NCBI GenBank assembly: GCA_002633005.1 | Contig: NMRA01000298.1 | Location: 109,887 to 171,886 of the forward strand | DNA length: 62,000 bases | Direction: 5' to 3' | Source: Phoronis australis | Lineage: Eukaryota; Phoronida; Phoronidae | In this document: positions 1 to 11,149 of the stretch, in pieces | How positions within the stretch are numbered: the stretch's first letter is position 1 | Layout of the letters: each line of letters starts with the position of its first letter | Program-made: the position numbers and the translations under genes | The notes under the pieces: generated by a model | What the model saw: only the letters and a program-made list of their open reading frames with translations | What the model was told of the DNA's origin: nothing | The model's database searches: none

Positions 1-405
1 TATATTTTTGTATTCGTGCGCGCCGATTGAAAGGAATCGTGAGTGTTGCTGTGTTGCAAATTCTCTTATCCTGGGCCGATTTGAAAAATCCAAAGTTGTA
101 CTCATATTTGTTTTCGCTCCTCTTTTCAAATATTACAGTAAAAACTACTTGTAACTCTCTCCATAAAAAGTACAGTCTGTTAGGTAGATTGTTATCAGCT
201 GATCATATCCGCATGAGCGAAGCCAATTATCCTCGCTCGTGACTCGATGAATAGAGCAGCTTGGCGGCATCCCTTTGACCGTGAGCCGAGCGCGACTCAG
301 CCAAGGTGGATAAATACCGTCTAATTCAATTTTCCATACCCCACCGTTTACCTTGACGACCGGGGTTAGGACCAATCTTATTTAGTGGGACTGTTCATAG
401 CATGA
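1..405. repeat. Dispersed repeat, copy 1
   Basis: This block matches 4247-4650 in the same orientation, beginning with TATTTTTGTATTCGTGCGCG and ending just after a shared TTCATAGCATG. Divergence is a few percent, mostly single-base changes. A minus-strand frame of about 63-76 codons is open in both copies, but most differences change amino acids, so I treat it as non-coding. The window edge cuts the left end. It is a repeat family or a small local duplication of unknown class. Confidence 0.8.
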
Positions 406-2960
406 TGCTGGGGCTGTGGTATTGTGGTTTATGCTATAGGGCGTCTTCGTTACCAGGAATTCTGGGTCTAACCTCGTGATTAGCCCTTGGGAGACAGCTA
501 GCGAACATTTGAGTTGTATGGAGTTCAATAACTTTAGGGCCTGGCTAGGAAAGAAAGTTTCGCTAGGTTACACGAGATAGTGCCGTTTAATTTATATGAA
601 GACACGTGATTTTGGCTACAATTTCCCTATCCGCTACACAGCCCTTGAACTCTATACCCTGATTTTGCTGCATACGGGTTTTCAGTGAAGACTGGTAATG
701 AACAAGAGTTGTACCTGGTAGTTTTGTTGTATACATGTACGTGACATATCTTAGCTGCGAATATACCGGGGATGTCAAAGGAGTTCAAAGCACAAGATTA
801 TGGATTGCTAGCACAATTAAGTGTCGATTTAACGTTCATATCCCTATGAAGTTTATCCTGTGACTGTATATGTTAAACCTTTTGGTAAACGTTGCAGTTG
901 AAATCTTGAGGTGTTATGAATTCACGGTGTTTTGAATTTATATTTATACACGTCATGCCGTAACATTTTGCGGACTTGTCCGCGAGATTGGGATTTGCTT
1001 GATGCTGTCTGCTCAGAATGAATTGGTGGAAGGCGTTGTTCTTTCGTCTCATCCTCACGCCTCTGGGGTCCAACAATTCCTTTCAGTTGTCCGTTGTAGC
1101 GCCAGTGGCGGTAATCATAGGGGAAATCAAGAATTAAAAATTCATCACATGGGGAGAATTTCTCGCTTACACTGATTCCCTAGCTAAGCTGCGAACAACT
1201 TTTACGATGGGTATTTGCCACGCCCTTTGTATTGAAGTAGATCTGAGCTAATGAAGTGGAAAGGTTATTGCTCCAATTACTGTCTCAACAATCGTTGTAG
1301 TTAGTACCCCCAATTTGGTCTCCTCTGACATTTGCAAAATTATAGCTTGCAACTGTAGAGAGTAGTTTTAACTTGGTACATTCTAAATATTACAAATTGA
1401 CTAAAAAGTTTAACTTGTGTTCATCTTCACAAAGGGCCAATACCCAAAGGAACAAAAAGTTTCATAATGATTTTCTTTATTGAATTTTAATGATTCTGCC
1501 CACTTGTTTTTTTCTTACTGGAAACGGGTTGATAACTTTTTATCTAAGTTTTGTACTTGAAGTACCAAAACAGTGGTAGATTAGTTAAGTTCATTGTGAG
1601 CCCATCCCTAAACATACTACATCACATGTACACTAAACATCCACCTGTCATTAAAGTTTAACCATTATTAGAACTTAAATCATAAAATATATACAAAAGT
1701 GCAAATATGGTGATAACCAAACTGAAGGTTTGAAATCTCTGGACAGTTTCGGTGGCACTGACTGTATAACTATTCTAGCTCTTTGTCAGTAATAAACAAT
1801 GAAAAGTGGGTATAACAACTGTTTCCTTGTCAAAAATCTGGTTAAACGAGATGGAAAGAGAACAAAAAAAATGAACCCATGTGATATTGTTAACTCTGAT
1901 CAGCGTTTGTATATCAATATGAGAGGTAGTTCATCTTCAATCGTGGTTGTAGCTTTTAGATTATTAATTCATCGATTTTTAAAAATCAAAAACCGTACTG
2001 CGTTGGGTTTTTTTTAGCTAAATACTGCCGTGATGTTCGTTAATAACGAAAATTAGTGGTTAATGCATTTTGAAAATTCGCCATTAAGTACAGTCAGACA
2101 TGTCTATACAGTTTATGGTCGGACAATTACACTTATTTGCATCAAGCACGCATCGAGCAATGCGGCCATCACAACTGTACATGATTCCGGCGCCTCGCTC
2201 TCTTTGATCCAGGTACAAGTCGCTCAGAAGGAAGAGTGGTGAAAATTCCCTCATTTGGAAATGCGTGACTTCCTTGTAAGCGTATTATTCACTGGATGAT
2301 TTCCATGTCTTATTTCTGGAAAGTGGTTCATATTCAACAGTCCCACTTCTTCATTGAAGACTTCTGTGAAAGAGCGAATAATTCCATATTCAATATTTCA
2401 TGGACTGTAGTTAGTACAAGTCAAGATCAGCCATAGGGGCTGTGGGTGTTACTGTTCACAAATCACCATGCAACTGAAAATGTTATTAACTAAATGGCCG
2501 ACGAACTCAACGCATTCATCGTTGGGATTAACTATATAACCATCAGACAAAAACAACTGGGTTGAGTCACTTACAATGGCGGCAGGCGAGGTTCAAACAA
2601 ATGCTGTAAACTGAAAGAGAATGTTTACAAAACCGAATGTTCATGAAACGGGATGTTCATGAAACGGTATGTTCCTGAAACGCCGGCTGTTGCGATAAAC
2701 AAAACTATGATCGTTTCACTTTTGAAGCATACATGTAAATAGGCAAAAATTGCGAGTGAGTTGTCTTCTCGTGCGCGGCCATTAAAAGGCCCTTTGTTGT
2801 CCGTTGGGAGAAGTAGTGCCTTTTACCATTTATTTAAACCCGTCACTTACAGTATACAAGAAGAACAATCGTGCATGCTTCGTCATTTACAGCAACCCCT
2901 TCAGGCTCTCTAACTGATAAACTACGAGCATTGCAGGGGACATCAAGTGCTTTTTTTGAT
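406..2960. other. No gene recognised
   Basis: AT-rich sequence with short chance reading frames on both strands. I see no splice-bounded exon, no recognisable protein motif and no clear repeat structure. It lies downstream of the minus-strand gene array. Confidence 0.5.
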
Positions 2961-3175
2961 ACGGCCGCCTAGAAGAAACTAAAAATTACTTGGGTAACTG
3001 AAAAGCCACACCCAAGAAGTGATGAATTAAATCCTTTTGAAAAGAGTTTAATTCGTTTCACGTAATCAATTTAAATTTCAAGTCATATTTCCCCATTTTC
3101 TTGATTTATCAACGGTGATATGCATTGTACGTCAATATTTTAGCGTTTTTGGTCGTTACATGTCGTGAACACATC
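2961..3175. repeat. Left part of segmental duplication, copy 1
   Basis: The sequence around ACTTGGGTAACTGAAAAGCC matches 49550-49770 closely. In the 49-kb copy it runs directly into the block that corresponds to 4660 here. The 1.5 kb between (3175-4660, including the dispersed repeat) is therefore extra in this copy. Confidence 0.65.
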
Positions 3176-4246
3176 CACTAAAACAAGAAACTGTAGGAAC
3201 ACCGCATTTATCCACCTTCACTCTTATCAGGCTTCTATTGTGAGTCAGCATGCGTGAATAATTGGCTTATAAGCCACCTCCTTAACTACTTTGGGCTGAA
3301 TGGATGACCAGGCCATAAAATGATAATTAGCCAAGACCAGTTACTATAATGCAACAAAGAACAAATAATAATGTCTTGCATCACCTAGCCTTGGTGGAAA
3401 GCTGTATACTGTATTGGCTCAAACAAACGCTTAGAAAAATTCATTTCACGGGGAGGGGACGCTTATTGTAGTGAGCCTACGGCAGTTGAAACCCGGTTTC
3501 CCAAACGGGTAAAATCGGAAGCTAGGATTCATCAAATTTACGCTCTGTGACGTATTTGTAGCCTATGACAGCCTTTCTACAAAATTGTGGTGCATTGCTA
3601 TCAACTTCCGTTGTTAAATTACGATAATTTTTCAAAAAATTGTGCTCATCACAGGGCGAAAACTTGCCGACTGATGCGTCGCTGAATCGCGATCGTCAAT
3701 AGGAAAACTTGTACTCTTGAATAAAAATATAGTTTCGACTCAACAAATTACCTGAAATCTTCCTGATGTTTTACAATTTTTAAAGTTCCTGTGGAGTCCA
3801 GATTAATTGCGATTAAGTCCAAATGTGCGCTACATCGTACTCCACAACACGAGAAAAATCTCTGGATGAACACACATGTTGTTGTCACGTGACGTTTGTT
3901 TTGAAGGTCGTCTGCGTATGAGAGTGAGTGAGCGTGCGTGTGCGGGTCATCGACGATAGACTTTTTTGTTACAAAAGGCGGAGGATTATGCAAGAAAATG
4001 GCGTTTACTAGATTGTTTTTCACTTAAACGGCTGTAACGTGCAAGGTGAGTGCGCTCGCAGAGTCACATCTCGGAAGTTTCCGGTTTGACGGATGACAAA
4101 GAACGATCTCAATGAAATTACACAAAGTCGTTTTAGAGGTTGTAATAGCTATACAAAAAGGATTTTGAGTATTAAAATGCATTTTTTCCAAAACCTAAAT
4201 AACACACGGAGTAGTTCTACATTGATACAATCCTAACTTGGGTCCT
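3176..4246. other. Copy-1-specific insert, no gene
   Basis: Absent from the equivalent point near 49770. It contains no recognisable exon. A GT-rich stretch (GAGTGAGTGAGCGTGCGTG) lies near 3920. It may be inserted DNA or sequence deleted from the other copy; no target duplication is evident. Confidence 0.4.
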
Positions 4247-4650
4247 ATATTTTTGTATTCGTGCGCGCCGAATGAAAGTATTCGTGAGTGTTGCTGTGTT
4301 GCAAAATCTCTTATCCTGGGCCCACTTGAAAAATTCAAAGATGTACTGATATTTGTTTTCGCTCCTCTTTTCAAACATTACAGTAAAAACTACTTGTAAC
4401 TCTCTCCATAAAAAGTGCAATCTGCTGTCTAGATTGTAATCAGCTGATCATATCCGCATGAGCGAAACCAATTATCCTCGCTCGTGACTCGATGAATAGA
4501 GCAGCTTGGCGGCATCCCTTTGAGCATGAGCCGAGCGCGTCTCAGCCAAGGTGGATAAATACGGTCTAGTTCAATTTTCCATACCCCGCCGTTTACCTTA
4601 AACACCGGGGTTAGAACCAATTTTATTTAGTGGGAATGTTCATAGCATGT
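4247..4650. repeat. Dispersed repeat, copy 2
   Basis: Near-identical partner of 1-405 in direct orientation. It lies inside the 1.5-kb stretch that the 49-kb duplicate lacks, so it probably arrived after the A-B segmental duplication, or was lost from the other copy. Confidence 0.8.
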
Positions 4651-5621
4651 AGACCCAACATCATACCGTTATATCTTCTACGTTTGTTTTGATGTTCATC
4701 GGGATTACGATGAAAAAAGGGGTTACCGACTTCACGTTTAAGTGAATACAGTAGCTTCAAATAGTAATTTGAATTTCTCAAATGAGTGCCAATTTCAATA
4801 TCATGATTACCCTCTGCATTTCACTAGATTGCATTTATGTTACGTTGTAACGACTGTGAAATGACTTGTCTTCAAGCGATAGATCTATGAAATTAAGTTC
4901 ATCTATAATAAACCCAAAATTGCCGTTTGAATTAAATTACTAAGCTATTCACTACGGCCTCCCTTGTCTTTGCTGTCATTATGAAGTTATATATCGTGCG
5001 CTATTATTAAGCTTCAAACCAGCAATAAACCGATTAAAATTACCATTTTCAAGAAAGATATTTTATTTGAAATAAAAGAAGGTAGGATAGTTGTGTGGTA
5101 AAGCGTTGACTTTGTTAAATAATTTTGACAAACCATTACAATGCAAAGCACACGAGTAGACTATACACAATTTATAAAATTCAAATTCAGAAGAAGTAAG
5201 CCTAAGGTAAGAACTACTATTCAGGCCGCAATTAGTACAAAAAAATAATTGCAGGCGGTCTCGTACACGTTGTACCAGACGTGCGCCGGCCGCGCATGTG
5301 GGCCCATTGCTCTGATCGCCTGAAAATATTTTTGTGCATTATTGTTGTATAGTTAAAACCGAGCTGAGGAGCTAGAGACCTGACTCAAGGGTCTAGCAGC
5401 GTGGCCCAGTGGGGTTAGCACAAGTACAAAGTCTGTCAACACAGCCTTATTGAAAGCAAGCAGATGTTATTTCAACTTTAAACAACACCTATACATATTC
5501 AGTCACCAAGTGAAGGGGGGGGGGCCAAAATCAAATTCAACGCCCTACTGCGAGGGGTGCAGGTACAAGTTACGTTTATCCGTGAAAAGGCCACTATATG
5601 AGTTCAGCAATTGCACGTGCA

Positions 5622-5767
5622 TCAGTTCACAGTAAAGACTTCGTTGACCACCAGACGACAACTGGAATCCCAGCAGGTGTAAGCGTTGTTGTAGCTGTAA
5701 CCAGGACACGTCTGTACGTACAGCCTTATGTTGTAGCTTCCTGCTGGAAGGTCGCACAACCCGCCAA
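5622..5767 (-). CDS. Gene A1, terminal exon: CTHRC1-type C-terminal domain
   Basis: Last coding exon of a secreted CTHRC1-like protein. The minus strand has a pyrimidine-rich acceptor (ATCTTTTTCAG), then two bases completing a split codon, then 47 codons and TGA. The translation begins GGLCDLPAG and contains the VQTCPGY and CWDSSCRLVVNEV segments. These match the GLCEGIGAG, VGTCSDY and TGWNSVSRIIIEE segments of vertebrate CTHRC1 in order and spacing. The phase fits the donor at 8180 exactly (one base left, two supplied). Near-identical exons sit at 42833-42978 and 50573-50718. In vertebrates CTHRC1 is an extracellular modulator of Wnt signalling and matrix; the role here is not shown by sequence. 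Confidence 0.88.
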
Positions 5768-7204
5768 CTGAAAAAGATGTAGGGACACCATGTGGTTACC
5801 ATGGCAGAAATCAGAAGATAACCCTGCTACCTTAGGGTTGTGAGGACCTTATTGACATGTCAAATACCTGCAAAGCATATATTAAGTATTTCTGAAAACA
5901 GAGAGTTTGAAGAGTGTGATTTTTGATTTTTAATAATCTGTCATTAATTGGTTGACGTGACTACTTATATTCAGTGAAATTTAGCAGAGACGATACATTG
6001 ATAGCAAATCAACAGTATAAGTAACGTGATCGAAAAACATCTTTGATTTAAACGTACAAGATAAAATCAAAAAACCCTTCTAACAGTTTCTAAGGTATAT
6101 CGAACCTGCAAAAGTATTCACTTAAGGTAATGTGACATTACTACTCATTAACAGATGGTTAGTGAATTTTTTGCACTACAATATTGTCCAGTATCAAAAA
6201 TACAAGGCCGGGGTCTCCTCTTCCAAAAGAAATAGATCTTTCTGTGTTGACCTTTAGGACGTCCGACCCACCAAGTAAAACCAAACAAACAGTCGTGAAA
6301 ATCTGCGACATTTCTTGGATAGGCATGTACATTGTACAGGTACATAGAAACAAATGACTGTGTGAATTCAGAGTCCAAGGTTGTAAACATTGAAAATGTG
6401 ACATGAATTTGCAACCGTAACATCCATTTAATACTCATTGTTTTTTTATGTGTCCTGTAAGTGTGTTATTTCGTAGTGTGTGGCGTAGCGGTTCTATGCA
6501 ATACAAAGGCTTTCGATGAAACTTCATGCTCAACAACGTTTTAAGGTTATGCGTGACCTGATTGACAGGCCTGTCAATTTAGCCAACTACAGTTAGTTTT
6601 AATGTATCAAAAGTTGTAAAAATTGAAAACTATTTGAATTTCATTTTTGGCATTGCACCAATTTAACTTTAATTGGGTAGCGTGAACACGTGTTTTAGTA
6701 AACTTTAGGGAAAGCGAAAGGACAGCGGTATCAAGAACATGGGAAGAGTTTGTTTGACATAAATGTTGAAGATTATATCTAAAACTGTTACAGTATTCTA
6801 AGTTGTCATACTTTTTCGTTTTACACAAATTTTGAGCCTAATACTAAAAATCGTGAAAGTCATTCTTTGATATCGCTTCATACAAAAAACGTACACTTTA
6901 GCCGAATTTACTCAGTAGCAGACTAACGGAGACCAATGCATAAAGCAATGTAATCGAAAGCCAAGGCAATGATCTGCTAATGGTTGATCGTGCGTAAACT
7001 TCATAGACAATCAGGAAAAAACACTGCAGTCTTGCCCTTTCCTGACCTCCTCAGCTTAATTTTATTCCCGGGGAAAATTTGGCTGCCAAACGTTCCCTTC
7101 CGGGATACTAGAACAAAATCATGTTCAGCGAACATGATATGCTGCATAAAGTCCCGAAGAGGTCAGCCAACAGCGTGAAATAAGTTAGCGACTGAAGTAG
7201 CCAG

Positions 7205-8003
7205 CCAGCTAGCTGTATGAAGACTGTCGTTAAAATACAGCTTGTTACCACTGTGTGTTTTTCTTCCGTTGACCCCGAAATTGCCCACAGCCAGGGAAGT
7301 TCAGTTCTGCTCGTCACTTAGCTGTGAAACCTCTTTCAAAATGTCGAGCTAACGACCGGACGGGTTGCATGCATAATCTGAGTGTCAACCGACACTCACC
7401 TTGCCGTCACAACAGTTTAAGTGAAAAACAATGCAACAAATGTCATTTCCTTGCTTTATTTCCTGCTTTTTCTAACAAAGAAAATTGATGTCCTTGTTTT
7501 AAAAACAATATTATCGTGACACGAGCACGCGCCATTTCCTAATTTTTTGCAAAATCTCTCGGGAGATGATAACAGCTTGGCAGCAGCAAAATATCTTCTG
7601 AAATACAGTTTTCCGGTAACAAAATTCTTAATCTTGTAATGAAGTAAAACCAGTTCTCATATCTTGCTGTGACGTGTACGCAACCTCGTGAAAGAACAAC
7701 AGCTGATCGAAAAATCGGCTAAAAAGAAACTGGCCAATAGATTATGCAATATTTCATTGCGCCGAAAGCCAACGCAGAAGATCGCTCCAAAACTTTGGCA
7801 GCAGAGTAACAGTAAAACGCCAATTTTTCCATAATCAGAAAATATTTGTTACTTACTCATATACGTGTGTGGTTTTTAATGACACCAATTCTCTCTCAGA
7901 TTTTATCTTACCACTTCTTTACCCACATCGGCGCAAAGCTGTATATTTAGTATAGAGCGTTGTATCAAGGCTACGATTGAAGGGTCTAGTTATATTGCGA
8001 TAA
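7205..8003. other. Extra 0.8 kb in intron of gene A1
   Basis: Present between the terminal and penultimate exons of A1 but missing from the same intron of A2 (junction near 52160). No open frame of note and no terminal inverted repeats are visible, so insertion here and deletion there are equally possible. Confidence 0.5.
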
Positions 8004-8179
8004 TTGACTGGTCACTTTCTTTCGTTTCCGTGAAACTTGAGCATTCAGTTGTCAGCTTACATGTAGTTTCCTGGCACTTGGGATCGTAGCTTTTCATCCA
8101 TGTGTGTGTCATGCCGTTTTCTGAACGAGATCAAGTTGAACCAGCTAAAACAAATAAATGCAATACTGCTCTCACTTAC

Positions 8180-8405
8180 ACGATGATGTATGGTGTTGGT
8201 CATCATCCACATTGTCTGTTCTGTAGAACAGTCTTTGGTAGACAATAGTAGCAATTTTTCCAGGCGTAGAACATTCGGCCCCATTAAAGGTCAGATACCA
8301 ACGAGCGCAACCGGGTGTACCGTAACTTGACTCATATTGTCGTAAGTCACCGTTGTACTGAACAGATAGTAGACTTTGAGATGACTTCTTATTATAGGTG
8401 ACCGA
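8180..8405 (-). CDS. Gene A1, penultimate exon: core of CTHRC1 domain
   Basis: Minus-strand exon of 226 bases between a TTCACACAG acceptor and a GTAAGT donor, entering in phase 0 and leaving one base. The 75 codons include [32 protein letters not shown] and an HHTSS end. These align with [32 protein letters not shown] and HRTSS of vertebrate CTHRC1. The RWY-TFNGAEC segment is the family hallmark. The matching exon at 52351-52576 has the same length and phases, with only a few amino-acid changes, so both copies have stayed open. Identification is strong; function is by family only. Confidence 0.92.
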
Positions 8406-9024
8406 CTGTGTGAAAAAAAAGAACACATAATGGTGTCAGTGACATTAAATTCAAAATGCTCTGGTAGTGTAGGCCGATACTCCCCACAGCCCAGCTGATA
8501 CGAAGACTACAGAAACTTGTACCTGACAATTGCCGGTCAACCCAAAGACCAGGCAACTTTCAAACCTAAGCCACCCGACAATGGGTATGCATCAAAATCC
8601 TATTTTTGAGAGTTGTACGATACCTAAACAGATAAAGTGTACTTTTTGCCAAACGATATACATGTGTAGTAAAAGGACAGCGGGTGTGCGTTCCGTAGAT
8701 ATCAGAATCTCACTATTTAAAACGCAAGAATACGGTACACCGTACGCCGTATATAACAAGCAAATATATTGATTACACACGCTACCGTAGAGAGTTTTCT
8801 AAAAGAATTAAACTCACAAAATTATGTATCGGTTCGGTGCAAGTTTCATACGCACCTACTCAAGTGACGCATGGTCACATCAAGCATTTGGTCATTTATT
8901 AAAGAAGACCACTGTACCTGATGTCCTTTATGAATATGCAAATATTTCCTGAATGTTACTAGCTCTATTTAACTAAATAAATGATCATGAGGAAAATGAG
9001 AACAAGATGGGGTTCAACACTCAC

Positions 9025-9131
9025 AATATTTCGGATATGCCCGTTGTCTGTATCGTCGTTCAATGACCACCACCACCACTGGTGAAAGTTGTACTCCGGC
9101 AGTCGCTGGACGCTGGCGTCACGTGTTACGA
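9025..9131 (-). CDS. Gene A1, antepenultimate exon with a four-tryptophan run
   Basis: Minus-strand exon of 107 bases. A GATAACAG acceptor is followed by two bases of a split codon, then 35 codons, ending in phase 0 at GTGAGT. The translation ends NFHQWWWWSLNDDTDNGHI. It aligns with the NYKQCSWSSLNYGIDLGKI stretch of CTHRC1, with the Cys-Ser-Trp replaced by a run of four Trp encoded by tandem TGG codons. The duplicate at 53940-54046 keeps the run and reads GTDNGHIGSI, closer to the family. The exon or exons upstream, including the start and signal peptide, were not found. Confidence 0.82.
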
Positions 9132-9199
9132 CTGTTATCAACCAAATACGATAGAGTATGGATTAACTGAAGACCACTTCATTACATTCGGTTTAAAGA

Positions 9200-10520
9200 G
9201 TTCCCACAATGACCCCGTGTCTCAAAAGGAATTTTATTATTACACCTTAATAGATTTAATAGTCTTTAGTACACCTGTTGCTACGAAACAAGCCAACAAT
9301 TTTAAAAATATATTTTTCTGATATCGGGTTTGTACGCAATGGGTGGAAGACCGCCTCTGCCGTTGTTGTGTTGCCAGTGTGATACTGAACTGACAATTTG
9401 TGAAGAAAGTCCGCGGAGAGCCGCCTTTTTCAGACATGAAAAGGTGCGCTTGTGGAAACTGTGGTAACAACAACTTGACTGAGAACGTCTCTGTGTTCAA
9501 TTATCCCAAATACGTGAAAGTTGCAAAGAAATGACATGGGTTTGTCATGGGCGGCGCTCTTTAGAGGTCTGAGGGAGAGCTATAGCCCCCAACTTTTTCA
9601 GTGCTAAGCAGCCCATGGTCTATAGGCGGCTCACCATAGGGGGACTTCAGGGGGGCTTTTATCCCCACTTTTTTCAGTGCTGCGCCGCACATGATTGTGC
9701 TCCGAACGAGACTTTGAAGTGTCAGTGTGGCCAGGAACATGAGATTCAGTCCGGCGAAAGCCGACACCTTGATCGGCACGTTTCAAAGAATCGTGTTTCG
9801 ATCACACACATAAGAGGCGTTACAATGAAGGACTCACCACCAAGTAAGTGTATTTGCAAATTTTGTAAATAACGAACAAACTGCTTCCATTCTAGGGCGA
9901 GTGGTGCTAGGCCCTGGAGCCTGACCCAGATCAAGTGCTACTACAAGTACATGTAGGCCTAGGTTTGTGCATATTACGTTTAGAGTGTGCTCATTGTGGC
10001 AATAGTGAATACGAGTAACCCAGGTTTACCTGGCCTTTGTCAGTAATTATTAAGTGTCTATTTTGTGAGTATTGACCACCACTTGGTAGAGTTGGTTGTG
10101 TCTCACATAGGTGTGCAGCATTTCTCGTGCAAGTGGGTCGAGTTCATACGGCATCAAAGGCGACGAAAGTTGAATAGGAAATCGAACTCATCGTCTGATT
10201 CCTAAGTACTTGAGTGTGATGCCCGCATCCGTTCTCCTCTCTGTCAGCGTAATGAATGTCCAATTCTCGACCAATACCGTCCTTGTCTTCTTACCTGCAG
10301 TGTTCCGACATGATTCAAATGATTGTCAAGCGGCCAACCGTCTTCCACCCACTGCGTCATTTGGCGGGAAAGTTAGAAATAGGTAATTTTTCTTCTAAAG
10401 TGTAAAAAAATGCGATTAGTTGCCATACAAATTGCCTATTTAGTAAGATCTTTTGATATTCGATTCATATCATCTAACTTAAACCTGAAAAGGTAAGAAA
10501 ATGCATGGTGGGAACTTTTT
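9200..10520. other. Extra 1.3 kb in copy 1, with inverted ends
   Basis: Absent from the second copy, where sequence equal to 9180 runs straight into sequence equal to 10527. A GC-rich core differs in composition from its surroundings. ACGCAATGGGTGGAAGAC near 9336 recurs inverted near 10345-10365 (ACGCAGTGGGTGGAAGAC), suggesting inverted ends of an inserted element. No target duplication could be fixed. Confidence 0.45.
9682..9853 (+). CDS. Candidate plus-strand exon, unrecognised
   Basis: On the plus strand a good acceptor (CCACTTTTTTCAG) ends at 9681 and a GTAAGTG donor begins at about 9854. Between them one frame is fully open and GC-rich compared with its flanks. It encodes a Cys-rich start (CCAAHDCAPNETLKCQCG) and ends near GVTMKDSPP. 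I do not recognise a domain. It lies in DNA that copy 2 lacks, so it may belong to an inserted element rather than a host gene. The start is only a splice guess. Confidence 0.3.
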
Positions 10521-10526
10521 AATATT

Positions 10527-11149
10527 TTTCAGTGCAGATTTCGGTGCTTAAGCTCTGAGCTGCCAGTCCAGCCGTTGCAACGGACCTTCAGCTACTGTGA
10601 CGTAGTTCCAATACGTAAGCTGAATTTCTTGGTACAATGCGTTTAAAAAACATAATTTAATGAATCTAAAATTGAGTAAACTGTTCACCAATAGCCGTCA
10701 GCTTTTTTTTACAATCGTGGCATGGCATGAGCTTAGTCCAATGGCGGATTTATTGTCACTTTGTAATCTTACTCAGTGATTCGCAACATGGACGCTGTTT
10801 TGGTTGTTTCCGAGTTGCGTATCTCCTATTTTCTGGTTCTAATTTGATATGACTTTAATCTCTGAAATGCTGGGTTTAAGTAAGTACAAGAGTAGCTCAA
10901 CGTGAAATAAACAGAGACAGAGAAGAAACACTTTCATGAGCGATGACATTAATACAGTCATACCTCAACAAACTACAGTTGAGATTACGCCGGAGACCTT
11001 CAAAGGTTGTACGTGTATAACCGTTGTCAAGAATGCCCCATCAAATATATGAGAACATTAAACAACAGTTCTACAAAATACACTGTATACAGCAAGGAGA
11101 GGAAAATGAAAAGCAAAACAATATTGCGCTGATCACTGAGTACATTTAA
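10527..11149. repeat. Segmental duplication, copy 1 (A-B spacer)
   Basis: Matches 54105-54730 in the second copy over roughly 600 bases. In copy 2 this block abuts the terminal exon of gene B2 directly. A minus-strand frame is open in copy 2 (from about 54250 to 54053), but it has a stop and many replacement changes in copy 1, so I read it as non-coding spacer. Confidence 0.7.

Larger units (their letters stand above)
4660..9190. repeat. Segmental duplication, copy 1 (gene A1 block)
   Basis: Collinear with 49770-54095, and in part (about 4700-6400) with 42060-43560. All three copies carry the terminal CTHRC1-type exon; copies 1 and 2 also carry the two preceding exons. Copy 1 has about 800 bases (7205-8003) missing from copy 2. 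Copy 2 has a 745-bp transposable element at the place equal to about 8550 here. A G-run just past the stop (near 5514) is shared with copy 2. A minus-strand AATAAA (TTTATT at 5062 and at 50172) is conserved in copies 1 and 2 and is a possible polyadenylation signal. Confidence 0.85.

Noticed and set aside
145-4620. Minus-strand frame of about 63-76 codons open in both copies of the dispersed repeat (1-405 and 4247-4650)
   Set aside because: The differences between copies are mostly amino-acid changing, there is no recognisable motif and no splice or start context, so coding is unlikely.
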